64,000 nt of DNA from Candidatus Nucleicultrix amoebiphila FS5 (lineage in GTDB: Bacteria > Pseudomonadota > Alphaproteobacteria > Caedimonadales > Nucleicultricaceae), in the NCBI RefSeq assembly GCF_002117145.1, contig NZ_CP008743.1, positions 1,302,001 through 1,366,000 of the forward strand, given 5' to 3'. The notes below the pieces were generated by a model. The model was not told the origin of the DNA. It saw only the letters and a list, made by a program, of their open reading frames with translations, and did not search any database. Both the position numbers and the translations under genes were made by a program. This document shows positions 41,969 to 50,348 of this stretch, piece after piece (position 1 is the first letter of the stretch; each line of letters starts with the position of its first letter).

Positions 41969-43258
41969 CTAAAAAGTTAAAACTTTACAAACAGATTGCC
42001 CACAAGAAGTAACAGCACCAACGCCGATAGATTCTATTGAAGACCATCTTGGAGAGTAATAAGACCATGAGGTTTCTGATTCAATAGTTACGTTGTCTCT
42101 GTAATAAATATCTCCTTTTTCCTTGATGGCGAGGAATAAATCATTTGTAAATAAAGGTTGATTAGAATGTATAGTTAAAAGCTCATCTTGATATTCTAGT
42201 TCTATAGATAATTTACTGTTCTCTTCAATATTCAGATAATTTTTTGCTGCATCTAATGCGTTAGTGTATTGCCACTCAACATCTGGAAAATCCTTGCTTA
42301 TTGAATTTATAAGATTCCAAGCATATTCAATTTCTGGTCTTATGTCCCTTCTATCATGATTGGTATACGCAAGAACGGCAACACCAGTTTCACGAGCTTG
42401 ATGAAAAGCGTTTTTAACTTCGTGATCGTCAAGGACACATCCTGGCGTCTTAACATCAAGACATCTAAAAATACTCCTCTTCATTTGACCAGGTCTTCTG
42501 TAATCATAAAATGAAGGATGGTAAGCTCCCCATTGAGTAGGAGAATGTCTCCAGTCACTTTGACATCCAGGAGAAAACTGTGAAAATTTATTATTTTGAT
42601 TGGAATAATCAAACGGAATAAAACGTTCTAGCCAATAGTTAAGGTCATTACGTTCAATGACACCACCAGATCTAAAAAGAAACGGAAACCATTTTCTTTC
42701 TATAATTTTGCGAGACAAAACTTGTTCATGAAAATCATTGTTTGTCCAGCAAGTGTTATAATGAAGGGCATTATGAGTAGGAGGAACAGTGTGGAAATGC
42801 CAACCAAAAACATCGTTAAAAAATCGATCTTTTAGAATATGTTGATATTGATCCCAAACAGTATGAAATCCAATCGCTTTTCTTCGAGGGTTATCTTTAT
42901 AGCCAACAACATCAATTATAAACCAAGAGTAAGTATATAAACTACCATCTGACCCAGAGTGGTCTAAGCGATATTTATGGTCAGTTGCTTTTAAGATCAT
43001 GTCTTCAACCGCTTGCCATGTGGATAAATATGCTAATCGAGATGGTGATAAATATTCAGCTATTTCATTTTCAGACCCCCCTAGATCAATTTCTTTGTTT
43101 TGAAGCGCTTTTAGAGTTAGTAAAGAGGGAGGAAGATCAATTTTTCTTTCTTTGCGAAGACGTTCGAAAGTTGCTTCTAGAGTTTCTTCCAGAGGACCTT
43201 CAGTATCAACACAATGCACTACATATAAAAGGGGTTTTAAGCGCAATTTATTGCTCAT
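41969..43258 (-). CDS. Possible NodB-like polysaccharide deacetylase-related protein
   Basis: 429 residues. The N-terminal VVHCVDTEGPLEE resembles the Asp-Asp/DTEG metal motif of the carbohydrate esterase 4 superfamily. VFGWHFHTVPPT holds an H-x-H that could be the His pair, and the block PFLFRSGGVIERNDLNYWL recalls motif 3 (FRxG). A long C-terminal region includes VLAYTNHDRRDIRPE. The protein is cytosolic. If it removes N-acetyl groups, it could free an amine for the amidotransferase that is read just upstream; this link is a hypothesis. No confident family. It overlaps the methyltransferase upstream by 11 bases. Confidence 0.5.
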   Translation of the reverse strand: MSNKLRLKPLLYVVHCVDTEGPLEETLEATFERLRKERKIDLPPSLLTLKALQNKEIDLGGSENEIAEYLSPSRLAYLSTWQAVEDMILKATDHKYRLDHSGSDGSLYTYSWFIIDVVGYKDNPRRKAIGFHTVWDQYQHILKDRFFNDVFGWHFHTVPPTHNALHYNTCWTNNDFHEQVLSRKIIERKWFPFLFRSGGVIERNDLNYWLERFIPFDYSNQNNKFSQFSPGCQSDWRHSPTQWGAYHPSFYDYRRPGQMKRSIFRCLDVKTPGCVLDDHEVKNAFHQARETGVAVLAYTNHDRRDIRPEIEYAWNLINSISKDFPDVEWQYTNALDAAKNYLNIEENSKLSIELEYQDELLTIHSNQPLFTNDLFLAIKEKGDIYYRDNVTIESETSWSYYSPRWSSIESIGVGAVTSCGQSVCKVLTF

Positions 43259-43907
43259 TTCTACAAAAAACTATTAAGTCTCTCGCTTGAGTTGAAATAT
43301 CAAAATGCTGCGGATTTGATTCAGTAGGGCTAATTTCATGATAATGAACTAAGAAATCTGTAATAATAAAGTGCTTGCTGACAAGGTTTAAAAAATCGTT
43401 TTCATTCGAAATAATATCACGAAAAAACACATTGGTATCTTTAATAGAAATTGAAATAGCAAGGAGCCCATCGCTTTTAAGCACATGCTTCAAATTACCA
43501 AGACACTGATCCAAAGAATCTAACAACCAAGTGAGAACTCCAAAACAAATAACGTAATCAAAAGAGCCTTTTTGAAAGTCTAAACCTTTCACTAAATCTC
43601 CTTGATATAGTTTTAACTGTTTTCCATATTTTTCTTTTCCTTTATTGACGGCGCTAGCGCTGATATCTACGCCAGTACAATCAATATCAAGTTTACTAAG
43701 GGCATTAACAAACACTCCATAACCAGCTCCTACATCCAAAACAGATGGGCTATCCATCAAACAAGCTCTGTGTAATGCAAGCTGAAATTTTGGACTCTCT
43801 AAGTTAAACTGATCAGGATAAACACATTCTAAATTTTTGTAAGCACCTTCAAAATCTCGTATTACTTTTCTTTTTTGAATATCAAAAATGTATTCATTAT
43901 GCTTCAT
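43248..43907 (-). CDS. Class I SAM-dependent methyltransferase
   Basis: 219 residues. SVLDVGAGYGVFVNAL near residue 55 is the SAM site, with CTGVDISASAVNKGK as motif II, LYQGDLVKGLDF motif III and FDYVICFGVLTWLLDSLD motif IV. Complete small Rossmann methyltransferase. Acceptor unknown. It overlaps the amidotransferase gene upstream and the NodB-like gene downstream by 11 bases each, a tight block around the amidination step. Confidence 0.83.
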   Translation of the reverse strand: MKHNEYIFDIQKRKVIRDFEGAYKNLECVYPDQFNLESPKFQLALHRACLMDSPSVLDVGAGYGVFVNALSKLDIDCTGVDISASAVNKGKEKYGKQLKLYQGDLVKGLDFQKGSFDYVICFGVLTWLLDSLDQCLGNLKHVLKSDGLLAISISIKDTNVFFRDIISNENDFLNLVSKHFIITDFLVHYHEISPTESNPQHFDISTQARDLIVFCRNEQ

Positions 43908-45207
43908 AAATAGTCTTTCTTAATTTCCAATTTTGTCCATCGTGCATCCATAGGTGATCTGAACGAAACTTATTTGTTAGAGTTTCAAAATAAGCTCTGT
44001 CCATAATAGGTTGATCAAACATTTTAGCGGCAACAGGAAACTCTTTGGGGGGCAAACTTAGATAAGAAAGAATCTCATCAAAAAATCTTTCTGGAAATTC
44101 ACCATCATAACGTTTAACTAAGGCAATTCCTTCTTCTCGAGTAATATCACCTGAACGAATTTCTTGAGCCGCATCATATGAAGCACGACCAATACCAAAT
44201 TTAATATAAGTAGTAAAATAATGAAGGTCATCAATTTTATCATCTATACTATTATATTTGCTATAAGTGCCAGGTGTTCTTTCTGGAGCAGCTTGAAAGT
44301 TGCTGTTTTCAATAGAGTAATAATAACAGCTTTGAGGATGCCAATTTAGATAATAACCTAAATAATGAACCTCAATATTTTTTCTCTCTAAATCTTCGGT
44401 CTTCATTGGAAGATAGGGAGTTAAATCAGCTTTACTTATACCGTATTTTTTTTGTAAATCTGATATACTCACACCTCCAAGATATAACTCGTCTTGAGGC
44501 TGTGAAAAATAACTTCTGTCACGTAATGCTGTTTTAGTGTCAGCAATGGGATTGCCATATTCTGCTTCATTTTCTCCATAAAACACAAGAGGAATATCGA
44601 AGAGGGCTGCCATTTTTGGGGCATATGCTTTTTGGCCAATAATAAACGGTTGAAAGGGGTGGAAAAGATTTTCCACTGCTAGCCGAGTTAGCAAACGATG
44701 TATTTGCCCGTTGGGCGTGCATAAATAATTATCAAATCCTGCATGTACCCAGGATTGGAAATTCTTCCAACCCCAATCTGTATACATGTGTGGTGCCCAT
44801 GTAACTGTCAAAGGATGCATTCCATACTTATGTTTAAGTATGTGCGCTGCATAAAAACTATCTTTACCTCCTGAACCTGGGACCAAACAATCATATTCTC
44901 CATTGTTTTTTCTAAATCTATTACAAAGTTCAATGAGACTCTTTTCTCTTATTTCCCAGTCAATAGTATTTTTTTTCTGTTCAGCTAGCAAACAAGCATC
45001 ACATAGGCCATTTTCATTAAAACCTATGGTTTTTTTTACGCTAAAAGAGTTATGTTGATATTCAACACAAGAGTTTGGGCGCTGATTTGAAATAACACAA
45101 TTTGTGCAAAATTGAATTTCGGAAGGAAGGCCATATTTTGGCTGAAAAATACGCTTAGAAGGTGCGTATTTGTTTGCATCAATGTTCAAAACTGCTGACT
45201 TTTCCAC
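43897..45207 (-). CDS. N-acetyl sugar amidotransferase (WbpG/PseA type)
   Basis: 436 residues from GTG 45207 with AAAGGA about 11 bases upstream. Two CxxC pairs form a zinc site (FCTNCVIS, residues 34-37, and LCDACLL, 69-72), followed by the PP-loop PGSGGKDSFYAAH at 110-122 that binds ATP. WAPHMYTDWGWKNFQSW and FYGENEAEYGNPIADT are family blocks. The enzyme activates an N-acyl group of a sugar with ATP and adds ammonia to make an acetamidino group; P. aeruginosa WbpG works with its own HisH and HisF, which are both found downstream here (37817-39176). The substrate may be the nonulosonate or its UDP-sugar relative. Confidence 0.88.
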   Translation of the reverse strand: MEKSAVLNIDANKYAPSKRIFQPKYGLPSEIQFCTNCVISNQRPNSCVEYQHNSFSVKKTIGFNENGLCDACLLAEQKKNTIDWEIREKSLIELCNRFRKNNGEYDCLVPGSGGKDSFYAAHILKHKYGMHPLTVTWAPHMYTDWGWKNFQSWVHAGFDNYLCTPNGQIHRLLTRLAVENLFHPFQPFIIGQKAYAPKMAALFDIPLVFYGENEAEYGNPIADTKTALRDRSYFSQPQDELYLGGVSISDLQKKYGISKADLTPYLPMKTEDLERKNIEVHYLGYYLNWHPQSCYYYSIENSNFQAAPERTPGTYSKYNSIDDKIDDLHYFTTYIKFGIGRASYDAAQEIRSGDITREEGIALVKRYDGEFPERFFDEILSYLSLPPKEFPVAAKMFDQPIMDRAYFETLTNKFRSDHLWMHDGQNWKLRKTIYEA

Positions 45208-45283
45208 TATTCACATTCCTTTAAAAAAATAAATTTTACTCGAAGAACTGGTGTTATTGAGGAGAAAACAATATTTTTTGAAA

Positions 45284-46453
45284 TCATGACAAAACTTTAT
45301 CCAAATCATAAAAGATTTTAAATTTACTTTTTGAAAAATCCCACTCCAATAATTTTTCTGTTATTTTTTGCGCAGTATTTCCTTCTCCATAGGGATGTTT
45401 ATCGTGTTTAATAGAGGATAGAAAGTCTTGAGACAGACATTTTTTTATTGCTTGATAAATATCTTCTGTTCGAAAATCAACGTCAAGGATGGATGAAGTT
45501 CTAACTCTTCCACTTTGTCGCGTTCCTAAATTAACAGTAGGTATACCTAAAATTGGAGCTTCTATAATAGCGCTTGATGAATTTCCAATAACTGCAGATG
45601 AAAGTTTTAAAGCGGGGAGATATAATTCTCCTAAGTTTTCAATAAAATGAACAGATTGTTCTAAATTTGTGGAACGTAACATCTCATTAATACATCTTCC
45701 AGAAGGATCTGCATTGGAAGATGTCCAGAGAACTTGATAGTCGGGAAAGCGTTTTAAAGCATCCAATAAGCAAATTAATTGAACCTTAATGTCAACTTTC
45801 CCCATGGTTTCTGGATGAAATGTCACCAAAAAATATTTTTCATTAAGAGACAAATTTAAAAGCTTTTCTAGATCAACAAGAGTAATGTCTTGAATGTTTT
45901 GAATATTCTCTACAGCTAACGCGCCTACATTAAAAACAGCAGATGGTTGTTCTCCCATCTGAATGACACGTCTTTTATACTCATCAGTTGCAGTCAAATG
46001 AAGAGCAGACATTTTAGTAATAGAGTGTCTTATGGCATCATCGAAAGCACCGTGAGTGAGTTCACCTCCATGAATATGAGCTATAGGAATTTTCAATATG
46101 TGACAGGATATAGAAAAGCTCATTAACTCAAAACGATCACCTAAAACGACACAAACATCTGGAGAAAGTCGCGTTAAAATCTCTGAGAATTGAATCATCC
46201 CTAGCCCCATGGAAGCAACAGTAGCATTCGGAGTATCTGTAGATAAAATCATAGGAACTTTTTCAGTAATTTCGAAACCATCACTCTTTATTATTTCCCA
46301 GGTATCGCCAAATTCCTTGCTTAGATGCATTCCAGATACGACAATCTGCAAATGTAATTTAGGATTCTCTTTAATAGACTTTAATAATGGGCGAAGCAAA
46401 AAATAATCAGAGCGTGCAGCTGTAAAAACACAAATTTTCTTTTTTGTGATCAT
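45284..46453 (-). CDS. neuC: NeuC/LegG-type hydrolysing UDP/GDP-GlcNAc-type 2-epimerase
   Basis: 389 residues, GT-B-like epimerase fold. VFTAARSDYFLLRPLL near the N-terminus, VVLGDRFELMSF, IPIAHIHGGELTHGAFDDAIRH, and VTFHPETMG and AVIGNSSSAIIEAPILG toward the C-terminus are all signatures of the hydrolysing class (NeuC, LegG, PseG-like), where nucleotide is removed and a free 2-epimer (ManNAc or its 4,6-dideoxy-4-amino variant) is released. That sugar is the NeuB substrate. The gene follows the CBS-nucleotidyltransferase by 2 bases, and the next gene lies 76 bases on. Confidence 0.9.
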   Translation of the reverse strand: MITKKKICVFTAARSDYFLLRPLLKSIKENPKLHLQIVVSGMHLSKEFGDTWEIIKSDGFEITEKVPMILSTDTPNATVASMGLGMIQFSEILTRLSPDVCVVLGDRFELMSFSISCHILKIPIAHIHGGELTHGAFDDAIRHSITKMSALHLTATDEYKRRVIQMGEQPSAVFNVGALAVENIQNIQDITLVDLEKLLNLSLNEKYFLVTFHPETMGKVDIKVQLICLLDALKRFPDYQVLWTSSNADPSGRCINEMLRSTNLEQSVHFIENLGELYLPALKLSSAVIGNSSSAIIEAPILGIPTVNLGTRQSGRVRTSSILDVDFRTEDIYQAIKKCLSQDFLSSIKHDKHPYGEGNTAQKITEKLLEWDFSKSKFKIFYDLDKVLS

Positions 46454-46455
46454 TA

Positions 46456-47490
46456 CTATTTATATATCCCTCTAACTTTTTCAAGGTCGCGAATATTTCC
46501 TATATCATGCCATTCTTCATAAATAGGGAAAGCAAGGACTCTGTATTTTTTATCAATTAATCGATTAATAAGACATGTCATATCAATCTTTTCTTCAATA
46601 CGAATCTCGTTTAAGCATTTTGGGTTAACCACGTAAATACCACAATTAACATGATAATTTAAAACAGGTTTCTCTTCGAGTGAATCAACCTTCACCTCAG
46701 TGTAATTTACTACACCATATGGTACACGAAACGTAATGTGTTGTATGCCTATCGTCACATCTGCCTTTTCATCACTATGAAACGCTAACAACTGTTTGAA
46801 ATTAATAGAAGTAACCAAATCTCCATTTAAAACAATCAAGTCTTTGTTGGGAGACTTTAAAAGATGAAGAGATCCCGCGGTGCCCAACTTTTGATCTTCT
46901 TTTAAATAAGAAATCTCTACACCCCATTTTTTACCTTCACCAAAATAATTTTCTATCATCTCTCCTAAGTAGTTGACGGACAAATAGAATTTTCCAAACC
47001 CTTGATCTATTAATTGCAACAGAAGTCTTTCAATAATGGGGCAGCCATTGATATCAACAAGAGGTTTTGGGAGATTTTCTGTTAAAGGCCGCAGTCTAAT
47101 ACCATCGCCTCCAGCCATAATAATAACAGGATTATCTTTAGGTAAAACTTTTGAAAAATCTTCTTTTGAGTAAACGCCTTTAATTTTTCTTTTTTCATCA
47201 ACAATTGGTACGTATTTTATGTCTAAATTGGAAATTTTCTTTAGTACTTCATCTTCTAATGTGTGCGCGAAAGCAGTAATTGGTTTTGGATTCATTACTG
47301 TTATGACTGAATCCGTCAGGTTTACAAATTTTAGGAGACCTCGTCTAATATCACCATCTGTGACCGTTCCTAGCAAAACATTGCTTTCGTCTACCACAAG
47401 GACAATTTGAGCATTGTTTTTTTCGAATAAATTCATGGCATCCTTTATACTGTGGAAGCTTTGAACAACTAAGCTTTGCCAATTTTTCAT
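46456..47490 (-). CDS. CBS-domain nucleotidyltransferase (PtmE-type, sugar-1-phosphate guanylyltransferase)
   Basis: 344 residues. Residues 1-115 hold a CBS pair (VVDESNVLLGTVTDGDIRRG; VPIVDEKRKIKGVYSKED), then the nucleotidyltransferase domain begins with IIMAGGDGIRLRPLTENLPK and continues VLNGDLVTSINFKQLL and HDIGNIRDLEKVRG. This CBS plus NTP_transferase order is the one of Campylobacter PtmE, which makes GDP-glucosamine from glucosamine-1-phosphate for the GDP-sugar route to legionaminic acid. The neighbouring gene set (LegC-, LegH-, LegI-, LegG-type) supports that use. The CBS domains could sense adenine nucleotides. Confidence 0.85.
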   Translation of the reverse strand: MKNWQSLVVQSFHSIKDAMNLFEKNNAQIVLVVDESNVLLGTVTDGDIRRGLLKFVNLTDSVITVMNPKPITAFAHTLEDEVLKKISNLDIKYVPIVDEKRKIKGVYSKEDFSKVLPKDNPVIIMAGGDGIRLRPLTENLPKPLVDINGCPIIERLLLQLIDQGFGKFYLSVNYLGEMIENYFGEGKKWGVEISYLKEDQKLGTAGSLHLLKSPNKDLIVLNGDLVTSINFKQLLAFHSDEKADVTIGIQHITFRVPYGVVNYTEVKVDSLEEKPVLNYHVNCGIYVVNPKCLNEIRIEEKIDMTCLINRLIDKKYRVLAFPIYEEWHDIGNIRDLEKVRGIYK

Positions 47491-47493
47491 TTT

Positions 47494-48102
47494 CTACTCT
47501 TTATTCCAGATTGATCCGGCTTTTACAAAAACGCCTTCAGGGACACGGGTGTTTTGTATAATCACTGCATTAGATCCAATATAAGCATTGCTACCAATGT
47601 GTGCTCCTCCTAGAATGACTGCAGAAGGAGCAACATGAACTCCTTCTTCAATAACCACATCATGTTCGATAACTGCATTTGTGTTCACGACTGCACCAAA
47701 TCCAATGTGCGAAAAAGCATTAACCATAGCTCCAGCAAAAACTTGACAACCGTCATCTATTTTGGAACGTGCACTGATCGATGACCGTGAATGAGTAATA
47801 ATTGGAAGAGTACCCCCCATATTATTGTAAAGTTTCATCAATTCTAATCGTTTCTTTAAAGCTTCAGAGGTGCCACCTAAAAAACTTATAATAACTTGAG
47901 GATTTTTAGATAATTCCTTTTCAAGATCTTCTTGACTAATTTTTGCAATTCCCAAAGATTCAAGCCAATCTGCCTTCAATGGATCGAGGTATCTTATCAA
48001 TTTACTGTCGACGCTTTCTAAGCTTTCATAAAGAGATTTGGCGTGTCCTCCAACACCAATCAAAAATGTCGAAATATTAGGATCAAAAACTCTCATTTGC
48101 AT
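47494..48102 (-). CDS. NeuD-family sugar acetyltransferase (LegH/PglD-like)
   Basis: 202 residues. FLIGVGGHAKSLYESLES is the PglB-type N-terminal binding segment; the C-terminal half is a left-handed beta-helix of hexapeptides (DGCQVFAGAMVNAFSHIG, VVNTNAVIEHDVVIEEGVHV, APSAVILGGAHIGSNAYIGS), with the active-site His in IEHDV. It transfers acetyl from acetyl-CoA to the amine made by the aminotransferase, or acts on a hydroxyl of the finished acid. It is read between NeuB and the nucleotidyltransferase with 3-base gaps on both sides. Confidence 0.87.
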   Translation of the reverse strand: MQMRVFDPNISTFLIGVGGHAKSLYESLESVDSKLIRYLDPLKADWLESLGIAKISQEDLEKELSKNPQVIISFLGGTSEALKKRLELMKLYNNMGGTLPIITHSRSSISARSKIDDGCQVFAGAMVNAFSHIGFGAVVNTNAVIEHDVVIEEGVHVAPSAVILGGAHIGSNAYIGSNAVIIQNTRVPEGVFVKAGSIWNKE

Positions 48103-48105
48103 ATC

Positions 48106-49188
48106 CTAAAGAGGATCACCTTTGCGGTAGTCTTTTTTTGCAGGGGTATTTACTATATCCCAATAAGCGTTTGGCTCTAAGTTTCCATTATATGGGCGAA
48201 GAACCTGAATATCACCTGGAGAAATTCTTTGATCTTTTGTAATGTTATTATTTGCATACAGGGCTTTTCGAACGAGTCTTGCAGTTTCAATTTCGTTACC
48301 TACAGGCTGCTTTATTCCATCACCCAAAGCGTTTTCTACTTCACGAATTTGAGTGATCATTTCTTTTAATTCTTTTGGCATTAATGATGCTTTATGATCA
48401 GGGCCAACAAAATCACGATTCAAAGTAAAATGTTTTTCAATTATGGCTGCACCCATTGCAACTGCAGCTATTGCAATGTGATAGCCGAGCGTATGATCAG
48501 AAAAACCCACTGAAGCGTTAAATTGAGACTTAAGTGTTTTTAGAGTGTTGAGATTAACCAAATTTGATGGAGTGGGATATTCACTCGTACACTGTAAAAT
48601 ATAAACTTTTGCGTTGATTATAGACTGTGCTTCTTTCGTTGCGAAGAAGTTCATCATGGATGAAAAATTAATAGGCTCTTGATTGGGATAAAAATATCCC
48701 CAGGCCAGAACAGACAATGCTTTCTTTATTTCCTCAAAAGTTGCCATGCCGGTTGAAATAATTATTTTCTTTTGACTCTTGGCTGCTTTGAAAAGTAGAG
48801 GACCATTTGTTAAGTCACCAGAAGAAATTTTGATCATATCGACGTCTAAATTGATCAAAAGATCCAATGATTCAAAATCGAAAGGTGTGGATAGAAAAGG
48901 GATCTTTCTACTATCACAATAATCTTTTAATATATGAAATTGTTCTGCTGAGAATTCTAAATTTTTTAACATATTAAACTGACTATCGACTTTTCCAAGA
49001 TTTCTTACTTGGTAATCGGACATAGGAGCATCAGCCGTAGAAAGCAATTCAGTTTTAAAAGTTTGAAATTTTACATAGTCTGCTTTTGCGTCTGAAGCAA
49101 CATCAATCATCTCTTTAGCAAGATTTATATCGCCATTATGATTAACCCCACATTCAGCAATGATGATTGTTTTTGATTTATTTTCCAT
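48106..49188 (-). CDS. neuB: NeuB/LegI-type nonulosonic acid synthase
   Basis: 360 residues. TIIIAECGVNHNGDINLAK is the N-terminal signature, with KFQTFK, ISSGDLTN, ILQCTSEYPTP, VGFSDHTLG and AIIEKHFTLNRDFVGPDH, the metal- and phosphoenolpyruvate-binding parts of the TIM barrel. The C-terminal SAF domain (VRKALYANNNITKDQRISPG) is intact. The enzyme condenses phosphoenolpyruvate with ManNAc or its 4-amino-6-deoxy analogue. The LegC- and PtmE-type neighbours favour legionaminic acid. 8 bases downstream of the aminotransferase. Confidence 0.93.
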   Translation of the reverse strand: MENKSKTIIIAECGVNHNGDINLAKEMIDVASDAKADYVKFQTFKTELLSTADAPMSDYQVRNLGKVDSQFNMLKNLEFSAEQFHILKDYCDSRKIPFLSTPFDFESLDLLINLDVDMIKISSGDLTNGPLLFKAAKSQKKIIISTGMATFEEIKKALSVLAWGYFYPNQEPINFSSMMNFFATKEAQSIINAKVYILQCTSEYPTPSNLVNLNTLKTLKSQFNASVGFSDHTLGYHIAIAAVAMGAAIIEKHFTLNRDFVGPDHKASLMPKELKEMITQIREVENALGDGIKQPVGNEIETARLVRKALYANNNITKDQRISPGDIQVLRPYNGNLEPNAYWDIVNTPAKKDYRKGDPL

Positions 49189-49196
49189 TAATCTTT

Positions 49197-50348
49197 TTAC
49201 AATTTTTTTAATGTAGCATGTATAGAATTAGCTACTTTCTCAAGTTCTATTTTTGTAATATTTGTTGAACAGGGAAGGACTAAAATTCGATCCCAAATAT
49301 TATTAGCTACGTTCACTGTTGAACGAAAACAACTTTGATAGGGTTTTTGTAAATGTATTGGTTTCCAAAATAATTTAGCTTCAATATCGTTTTCTTGCAG
49401 AGATTCTAAACATTTTATCATATCGCCTTTAGGACGATCTCTAAAGTAAACCCCTGACAGCCAATAGGCACTTTTTCTTCCTTCAGGCGCTGGGAAGGCA
49501 GAAAGACCATCAATATTTTTAAAAGCTTCACAATAAAAATTACGAATACTTTCTTTTATTGCTAGAAAAGATTCTAATTGCTCAACTTGTCCACAACCAA
49601 GTGCAGCTTGAACGTTTGTTAACCTATAGTTAAAACCAACTTCATCATGATTATAGCCCCCATCTATACGTGCGGTTGTTGAAATATGCTTTGTTTTTTT
49701 AAGCAACAAGGGATTATTGCTTATAATTGCACCACCACCACCACATGTAACGGTTTTATTGCCATTGAATGAAAATGTTGTAAGAGTAGCTCCATGATGT
49801 CCAATAGCTTGGTTCTTGATAGTAGACCCCATAGCTGCTGCAGCATCGGCTACAACAGCTAAACTATAATAATTGGCAATCTTTGTAATTTTCTCCATAT
49901 CAGGCGGCAATCCTAAACCATAAACAGGCAGTATTGCAGTAACTCTTTTCCCTGATGCTTTATGAATAGTTTTATTGTTTATTTGTTCTGTTTCATTTTG
50001 TAGAACTTCTTGCAAAACAGCAGGGTCTAAATTCCAATCCTGTTCTGAAACATCTAAAATCCATGGTTCAGCACCACAATGTGCAACAGCATTAGCCGTA
50101 GCTATAAAAGTAAAAGAAGGAAGAATAACTAAATCACCATGTTGTACGCCAATAGCATGCAGAGCTAAGTGTAGTGCGGCAGTTCCTGAAGAGACAGCAA
50201 CACACCCAAGACTTTCAGATTTTTTGGTAATTAATTCTTCAAATTTATTGACGTAAGGTCCTACTGATGAGACATAATTTGTCTCAATGCAGTCTAATAG
50301 GTATTTTTTTTCATTACCAGACAGATTGGGTATAGCTGTAGGGATCAT
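49197..50348 (-). CDS. DegT/DnrJ/EryC1 aminotransferase, LegC-type
   Basis: 383 residues. NLSGNEKKYLLDCIETNYVS and VSSVGPYVNKFEELI match LegC-type 4-aminotransferases; SGTAALHLALHAIGV and PSFTFIATANAVAHCGAEP are the family's PLP region; the PLP Lys lies in TFSFNGNKTVTCGGGGAII, a strong LegC/PseC signature; VVADAAAAMGS replaces the commoner EDAAxxLG. The enzyme transfers an amino group from glutamate to the 4-keto sugar nucleotide. Its ATG overlaps the stop of the SDR upstream (ATGA, 4 bases), so the SDR probably makes the keto substrate. Confidence 0.86.
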   Translation of the reverse strand: MIPTAIPNLSGNEKKYLLDCIETNYVSSVGPYVNKFEELITKKSESLGCVAVSSGTAALHLALHAIGVQHGDLVILPSFTFIATANAVAHCGAEPWILDVSEQDWNLDPAVLQEVLQNETEQINNKTIHKASGKRVTAILPVYGLGLPPDMEKITKIANYYSLAVVADAAAAMGSTIKNQAIGHHGATLTTFSFNGNKTVTCGGGGAIISNNPLLLKKTKHISTTARIDGGYNHDEVGFNYRLTNVQAALGCGQVEQLESFLAIKESIRNFYCEAFKNIDGLSAFPAPEGRKSAYWLSGVYFRDRPKGDMIKCLESLQENDIEAKLFWKPIHLQKPYQSCFRSTVNVANNIWDRILVLPCSTNITKIELEKVANSIHATLKKL

